Below are positions 6,356-9,404 of a stretch of 9,404 nucleotides of DNA, piece after piece. The first letter of the stretch is position 1, and the number at the start of each line of letters is the position of its first letter. The position numbers and the translations under genes are program-made. This DNA comes from JAFARZ01 sp035651595 (GTDB lineage: Bacteria > Actinomycetota > Actinomycetes > Streptosporangiales > Streptosporangiaceae), in NCBI GenBank assembly GCA_035651595.1, contig DASRFJ010000304.1, positions 1 through 9,404 of the forward strand, read 5' to 3'. The notes beneath the pieces were generated by a model. The model was not told the origin of the DNA and did no database searches. It worked only from the letters and a program-made list of their open reading frames with translations.

Positions 6356-6567
6356 GCCACGCCCTTTCCAGCGTTCATCTCTGGCTCGCAGATAATGCGC
6401 TTTTAGGAAACCTTGCACCGCACCCTGACTGTAACTGCGGAACACGGGAAGATCAATGGGGTCGGTTTGGCGCTCGGCGTGTGCCGCGTCCGCATGACCT
6501 CACTAGTGCAGTCTGTCACGGAGCGTGATCGGCAGTATCGGTTCCTCCCAGCTGGTCACGCTTCGTG

Positions 6568-6581
6568 AAAGCCCGGGCTTT
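6568..6581. promoter_or_regulatory. 14-bp perfect palindrome in the upstream gap
   Basis: AAAGCCCGGGCTTT is a perfect palindrome. It directly follows a small hairpin (TCACG, loop CTT, CGTGA; 6556-6568) that overlaps it by one base. It lies about 210 bases upstream of the secreted-protein start, so it could be an operator for that minus-strand gene, or part of an IS end. No role is proven. The rest of 6356-6704 holds nothing else I can identify. Confidence 0.3.
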
Positions 6582-6704
6582 GGGACCGCGGTCTGCGCGT
6601 GCCGAAAACTCATCCGTCCAGGTGAGAGCGGTTGCGGCGGAGGTTGTCATGTTCTGATTCGAGCGGTTAGCTGGTAGCTGCCGCGGGGTCGTGTCTGCTG
6701 CGGC

Positions 6705-6821
6705 ATGATGGCCGCTGTGCTGCTCCGGCTGGTCTATCTGAGTGTGACGGGCGTGTTCGGGTTACTGCGGCTGCTGCCGGTCAGCGACCTGTGCCGCTCG
6801 AATATAGGATTCTGGCTGTGA
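6705..6821 (+). pseudogene. N-terminal stub of an rve-type transposase
   Basis: A 38-codon frame opens at tandem ATGs (6705, 6708) and reads MMAAVLLRLVYLSVTGVFGL followed by LRLLPVSDL. This matches the hydrophobic start seen in the same general transposase family as the genes at 1614-2692 and 6841-7926. The similarity ends after VSDL. The TGA stop at 6819-6821 is made by the first bases of the neighbouring IS element. The body of the gene, including the whole catalytic domain, is missing. It is therefore a remnant of a third, separate copy. Confidence 0.55.
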
Positions 6822-6826
6822 CCTGG
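6819..6826 (+). repeat. Left terminal repeat of the 6819-7977 element
   Basis: TGACCTGG is the exact reverse complement of 7970-7977. Similarity beyond these eight bases is weak and needs gaps. Confidence 0.5.
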
Positions 6827-6840
6827 GGTGTTACGGGACA

Positions 6841-7926
6841 TCAGGCGGCGTGGGCGTATTCGTTGATCAGGCCGCCCAGGACTGGCCTCCGGACGATCCG
6901 TGCGTGGTCGAGGTCGGCAATGGTGAGGTGACCGCTGTCGGGTTCGCCGTCCGGGATGTGCTGGGCGATGCCCTGATGGGGCCTGGCTGTGTTGTAGTGC
7001 ACCTGGTACTGGGACAGGATGGCGCGAAGATGGTCTTCGCCGAGGATCAGTACGCGGTCCAGGATCTCGTGGCGCAAGGTGCCAACGAGACGCTCGCAGA
7101 TCGAGTTCATCCGCGGAGCCTGGACGGCGGTGAGCACGATCCTGGTGCCAGCGGCCTGGAAGACCGCATCGAAGGAGGCGGTGAAGTTCGATCCGCGATC
7201 GCGGATGAGAAACCTGATAGCCTCGGACCGCTCGCCAAGGGTGAGAGCGAGGTTGCGGGCCTGCTGTGCGGTCCAGTCTCCGGTCGGGTGCGCGGTGACG
7301 CCGCCCAGGTGCATCCGGCGGGTGCCGTGCTCGATGAATACCAGCACGTACAGGCGCTTGAGCAGGACCGTGTCCACGTGCAGGAAGTCGACCGCGAGGA
7401 TCCCGGCGGCCTGGGCTGCCAGGAACTGGCGCCAGGTCGGCCCGGACCGGCGTGGTGCCGGGTCGATGCCCGCGGCGTGCAGGATCTCCCACACGGTGGA
7501 CGGCGCGACCTTCACGCCGAGCTTGATGAGCTCGCCGTGGATGCGGCGGTGGCCTCGCAGTGGATTCTCTCTCGCCAGGCGGATCACAAGGCGGGCGATG
7601 CTGCGGTGTGCCGGCGGGCGTCCGGGCTTGCGGAGCTTGCTCGTGTCGTACTTGCTGGCCATCAGCTTGCGGTGCCAGGCCAGCAGCGTCGCGGGCGTCA
7701 CCGGGAAGACCTCACTCCAGCGCTTTCGCGATACCAGCCGCGCCAGGGCGGCGAACCAGGCCCGGTCCGCCGGCTCGTACCTGACCCGGTCGGCCTGTCA
7801 CCGCAGCACGGCGTTCTCTTGCCGCAGCACCAGCAGCTCAGCATCCTTGGCCAGGTCACCGGGGAACACCAGGACCATCAGGCTGACCACCAGGCACGTG
7901 AGCACGTAGACGATCTTCAGTAGCAC
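6841..7926 (-). pseudogene. rve-type transposase with an internal TGA stop
   Basis: The coding frame begins at the GTG at 7926 (VLLKIVYVL) and would give 361 residues ending INEYAHAA at 6841. It contains the LLVLRQENAVLR segment, and the next codon is TGA (7798-7800). In the other copy this position is in a charged HQLAVLQRQT segment, so a CGA-to-TGA change is likely. After the stop the frame is open: RPGRPPAHRS linker, HRRIHGELIKLGVK helix, IDPAPRRSGPTW, then the DDE catalytic domain with aspartates in LAVDFLHVD and IRDRGSNF and the glutamate in RMNSICERL. Translation might restart at an internal GTG (7701), giving 286 residues with the catalytic domain but without the N-terminal helix region. 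It resembles the + strand transposase at 1614-2692 but is clearly diverged from it. Confidence 0.8.
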
Positions 7927-7969
7927 CCGGCAAGCTAACCAGCACCACGCCAAGCCTTCTGCCGAAAGT

Positions 7970-7977
7970 CCAGGTCA
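7970..7977 (-). repeat. Right terminal repeat of the 6819-7977 element
   Basis: CCAGGTCA pairs with 6819-6826. It lies 43 bases outside the transposase start codon, a normal distance for the upstream end of such elements. Confidence 0.5.
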
Positions 7978-7986
7978 ACAACGTAA

Positions 7987-7998
7987 TCGAATATTCGA
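7987..7998. repeat. 12-bp AT-rich palindrome beside the IS end
   Basis: TCGAATATTCGA is a perfect palindrome nine bases outside the IS right end and about 40 bases past the toxin stop. It may be an insertion target or a weak transcription-end structure. Nothing more is visible in 7978-8038. Confidence 0.35.
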
Positions 7999-8038
7999 GC
8001 GTCACAGGATAGAGCGCGGTGCTGGCCCGGCGCTGAGG

Positions 8039-8293
8039 TCAGTAGTGGTAGCGGGCTGCGAGGATGATGATCTCTGTTTCCGTGACGATGTAGACGAGGC
8101 GGTGCTCATCGTCGATCCGCCGAGACCAGGCCCCGGGCAGGTGGTACTTGAGCGGCTCGGGCTTGCCGATACCGGTGAAGGGGTCCCGCCTGGCGTCCTC
8201 GATCAGTTTGTTGATCCGAGCGAGCATCTTGCGGTCGGTCTTGAGCCAGGATGTGTAGTCCTCCCAGCCCTGATCTTCGAATACGAGCCTCAC
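8039..8293 (-). CDS. yoeB: YoeB-family mRNA interferase toxin
   Basis: This 84-residue protein has the exact usual YoeB length and fold signature. YoeB binds the ribosomal A site and cleaves mRNA at translated codons, halting protein synthesis. All residues known to matter in Escherichia coli YoeB are in place: E46 in GKPEPLK, R65 in DEHRLVY, and the C-terminal H83 and Y84 in ARYHY. Other family motifs are DPFTGIGKPEPL and GAWSRRIDDEHRL. The start is GTG at 8293, five bases after the antitoxin stop, so the pair is translationally coupled. The toxin gene lies downstream of the antitoxin, as is normal for this family. It looks fully active, so the antitoxin must be made in the host. Confidence 0.96.
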   Translation of the reverse strand: MRLVFEDQGWEDYTSWLKTDRKMLARINKLIEDARRDPFTGIGKPEPLKYHLPGAWSRRIDDEHRLVYIVTETEIIILAARYHY

Positions 8294-8298
8294 CGGCG

Positions 8299-8568
8299 CT
8301 ACCGGGCGTCCACCGCGTCGGGGTCGACGAGGTCATGCTCGGCTACGTGGATGCCGTTGAGGGCGTTCTCATAAGCCTTGAGCAGTCGACGGGCGTTGAC
8401 CGGCGAGCGCAGCAGATAGGCACCTTCGCGAAGTGCGGCGTAGTCCTCGGCGGAGACCAGGACGGCATTGCCGTGCTTGGAGACGATCTCGATGGCGTCG
8501 TGGTCCTCGTTGACCTTCTTGATCAGAGGAAACAGCCCCTTGCGTGCCTCGCTCGCGGTGATCGACAT
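8299..8568 (-). CDS. yefM: YefM-family (Phd/YefM) antitoxin
   Basis: This 89-residue antitoxin begins MSITASEARKGLFPLIKKVN, the typical YefM N-terminal DNA-binding and dimerisation part. It continues with GNAVLVSAEDYAALREGAYL and the strongly conserved LRSPVNARRLLKAYE stretch, and ends in an acidic, probably disordered tail that would wrap around and neutralise YoeB. The ATG at 8568 is chosen because it gives the family start and is preceded by GAAGGG nine bases away. The frame itself runs on upstream but without similarity. YefM and the YefM-YoeB complex repress their own promoter. The inverted repeat at 8589-8610, 20 bases ahead of this start, fits the expected operator. Confidence 0.95.
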   Translation of the reverse strand: MSITASEARKGLFPLIKKVNEDHDAIEIVSKHGNAVLVSAEDYAALREGAYLLRSPVNARRLLKAYENALNGIHVAEHDLVDPDAVDAR

Positions 8569-8581
8569 GACAGCAAGCCCT

Positions 8582-9010
8582 TCAAATGGTGGTACAAGAT
8601 AGTGTACCACTTGCGGGCGGCGTCCGCATGACGGCCGTGTCCCCCTCGGCCTCCATCCAGGTGATCCACTCCTGTACCTGTTGCGGGAGGATCTCCGCCA
8701 TCCGCATCGGGCCGAAGTACTTGAGCATGTACCGGTCCAGGCAGTACTGGTACTTCTCCCGCGTGGTCGGCTCGACCTGGTGGTGCGGGAACCAGGTCTC
8801 CTCGACGTACTTCCGGAACGTCTGCCGTCCCCGGCTGGGATCGCCGGTGAGCCCGCGCCGGATCCCGGCCTCGGCGTCCTGCCACGCGGCGTCGGCCTGC
8901 TTCTTCGTCGGCCATGTCCCGGCGGACCGGATGATTCCGCGAAGATCACGGTAGGTGGCAGTCCACCGCGCCTTCCCGCTGGCGTCCGAGCGCTTCCTGG
9001 AGAACCCCAT
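8582..9010 (-). pseudogene. int: Truncated tyrosine-type phage/ICE integrase
   Basis: The frame starts at the ATG at 9010, served by GGGGAGGG nine bases upstream (the frame could also open at 9028). It begins MGFSRKRSDASGKARWTATY, an AP2-like arm-binding domain (residues ~1-60), followed by a core-binding SAM-like domain (QTFRKYVEETWFPHHQ, TTREKYQYCLDRYMLKYFGP, AEILPQQVQEWITWMEAEG; ~67-122). After EAEG the similarity stops, and about 20 unrelated codons run to TGA at 8582. The whole catalytic domain, with its Arg-His-Arg-Tyr residues, is missing, so it cannot recombine DNA. Normal members are about 370-400 residues; this has 142. Its last codons read through the toxin-antitoxin operator. The gene starts about 160 bases from a tRNA 3' fragment, the standard place for such an integrase. 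Confidence 0.85.
8589..8610. promoter_or_regulatory. Inverted-repeat operator of the yefM-yoeB operon
   Basis: Two perfect 8-base arms, GTGGTACA (8589-8596) and TGTACCAC (8603-8610), are separated by six bases. Known YefM operators carry TGTACA-type hexamers, which these arms closely resemble. The site is 20 bases upstream of the antitoxin start. A TACACT hexamer within it on the minus strand could be a -10 box, but I find no good -35 box. The structure is certain; YefM binding is inferred from family knowledge. Confidence 0.75.
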
Positions 9011-9168
9011 TACTGAAACCCTCCCCATGATCGTCTGTCATCAGCTCGTCATCAGACTGGCTACCCGAAACCGGCACTCAGCGGCACCGGATAACAGCAG
9101 TTTAAGGCCACTGATCAGGTATTTTTTTCAACGAGAACGATCATGGAAGGATTCCTTCGAACTCACAT

Positions 9169-9214
9169 CCGCCCTCTTAAGGCGGTAACGCCGGTTCGAA
9201 TCCGGTCGGGGCTA
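9169..9214 (+). other. 3' half of a tRNA-Lys(CTT) gene: attachment-site scar
   Basis: The sequence folds as the 3' portion of a tRNA. There is a 5-bp anticodon stem, CCGCC/GGCGG, around the loop CTCTTAA (anticodon CTT, lysine), a variable region TAAC, a T-arm GCCGG-TTCGAAT-CCGGT, the acceptor strand CGGGGCT and discriminator A. No matching 5' acceptor strand or D-arm is found upstream, where the sequence is AT-richer and unrelated, so it is not a working tRNA gene. Tyrosine integrases commonly use the 3' end of a tRNA gene as target and leave such a duplicate at the far end. The neighbouring integrase remnant supports this. An intact tRNA-Lys should lie at the other end of the island. 9029-9168 holds only a T7 run (9122-9128) after CTGATCAG and no gene. 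Confidence 0.7.
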
Positions 9215-9265
9215 CACTTGTTTTGGGTGGTAGATAGTGGTGTTTGCCCGTTATGGGGACTCACG

Positions 9266-9404
9266 TCAGCGCACCAGGATCACGTAGGTCTCGCCAGGCG
9301 CGAGCAGCATCGGGCCGCCGTTCACCGTGTAACGCGTGGGGGAGGTGTCCGTGAGCTTGGACCACCGGCCGTGCCAGACCCTGCCGTCGCGGTAGAAGTC
9401 GGCC
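9266..9404 (-). CDS. DUF3048-family protein, C-terminal end
   Basis: Only the last 45 residues and the TGA (9266-9268) are in the window; the gene enters from the right edge. The translation reads ADFYRDGRVWHGRWSKLTDT, then PTRYTVNGGPMLLAPGETYV, ending ILVR. This matches the C-terminal beta-rich domain of DUF3048 (YerB-type) proteins, usually exported lipoproteins of unknown function whose ends read 'G-x-W-x-R...GxxLxLxPGxTWVxLVP'. The signal peptide and first domain lie outside. It is on the minus strand with its stop about 50 bases from the tRNA fragment, so it probably represents the chromosome just outside the island. The call rests on the motif pattern alone. Confidence 0.72.
   Translation of the reverse strand, partial: ADFYRDGRVWHGRWSKLTDTSPTRYTVNGGPMLLAPGETYVILVR

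Larger units (their letters stand above)
6819..7977 (-). mobile_element. rve-type (IS3/IS481-like) insertion sequence
   Basis: The transposase gene on the minus strand is flanked by a perfect 8-bp inverted repeat, TGACCTGG (6819-6826) and CCAGGTCA (7970-7977). The outermost bases are TG and CA, as is usual in IS3/IS481-type elements. This would give an element of 1159 bp, a normal size. I see no matching target duplication in the immediate flanks (GGCTG left, ACAAC right), so the flanks have been rearranged or the ends are slightly misplaced. The gene carries a nonsense codon, so the element is probably immobile unless helped in trans. Confidence 0.6.

Noticed and set aside
6500..6512. CACTAGTG in the gap resembles a circle junction or scar of the IS630 ends (CACTAG plus CTAGTG).
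   Set aside because: Similarity does not extend beyond the 8-bp palindrome, and the next bases do not match the IS630 repeat.
6850..7923. Long + strand open frames of 357 and 296 codons.
   Set aside because: They lie exactly opposite the minus-strand transposase, show no domain of their own, and are the usual antisense shadows of high-GC genes.
9105..9128. CTGATCAG followed shortly by seven Ts looked like a factor-independent terminator.
   Set aside because: The palindrome has no loop and the stem is weak. It is more likely part of the integrase upstream or attachment region.
1..9404. A new defence or CRISPR-type system.
   Set aside because: No direct-repeat arrays, nuclease/helicase/ATPase combinations or reverse transcriptases were found. 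The only recognisable module of that kind is the yefM-yoeB toxin-antitoxin pair, which is a known type.

Overview
The window is very GC-rich and its codons are strongly biased to G or C in the third position. Together with its protein families (a SigG-like sigma factor with a SnoaL-type tail, DUF1990-like and DUF3048 proteins, actinobacterial IS types), this points to an actinomycete, probably Streptomyces or a relative. I cannot name the genus from sequence alone. The window looks like the tRNA-proximal edge of a decayed genomic island rather than core chromosome.

Layout, left to right. (1) 1-2692 is a pile of insertion sequences: a complete IS630-family element (1-1136, imperfect 22-bp terminal repeats, intact DDE transposase), abutting an internal piece of an IS21-type istA gene, which runs in frame into an rve-type transposase broken by a one-base frameshift near 1791. 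(2) 2829-4858 is the healthiest chromosomal-looking block: a GC hairpin, a sigma-70-family gene, a 66-codon Tat-signal mini-protein ending in a Cys-Ala-Cys-Phe-Cys tail, and a metallo-beta-lactamase-fold hydrolase, all on + and plausibly one operon. (3) 4859-5985 holds a DUF1990-like gene with two opposite one-base indels, read without a stop into the 5' piece of another gene that has lost its 3' part. (4) 6005-6355 (minus) is a small secreted four-cysteine protein. (5) 6705-7977 holds the N-terminal stub of one rve-type transposase, cut at the edge of a second element of the same general family, whose transposase carries a nonsense codon. (6) 8039-8610 (minus) is a complete YefM-YoeB toxin-antitoxin pair with a perfect 8-bp-armed inverted repeat just upstream. 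(7) 8582-9010 (minus) is a tyrosine integrase reduced to its DNA-binding and core-binding parts. (8) 9169-9214 is the 3' half of a tRNA (anticodon CTT, Lys) without its 5' half, best read as the attachment-site scar of the integrated element. (9) 9266-9404 (minus) is the C-terminal end of a DUF3048 protein, marking the chromosome beyond the island.

How they fit together: integrase remnant plus tRNA 3' scar define one end of an old integrative element. The toxin-antitoxin pair sits directly at the integrase breakpoint and may stabilise the remnant. The IS elements have degraded most of the other cargo. I see no CRISPR array, no rRNA, and no convincing new defence system. The most unusual points are the mini Tat protein in the sigma-factor block, the reciprocal indels in the DUF1990-like gene, and the integrase reading frame that runs through the toxin-antitoxin operator.
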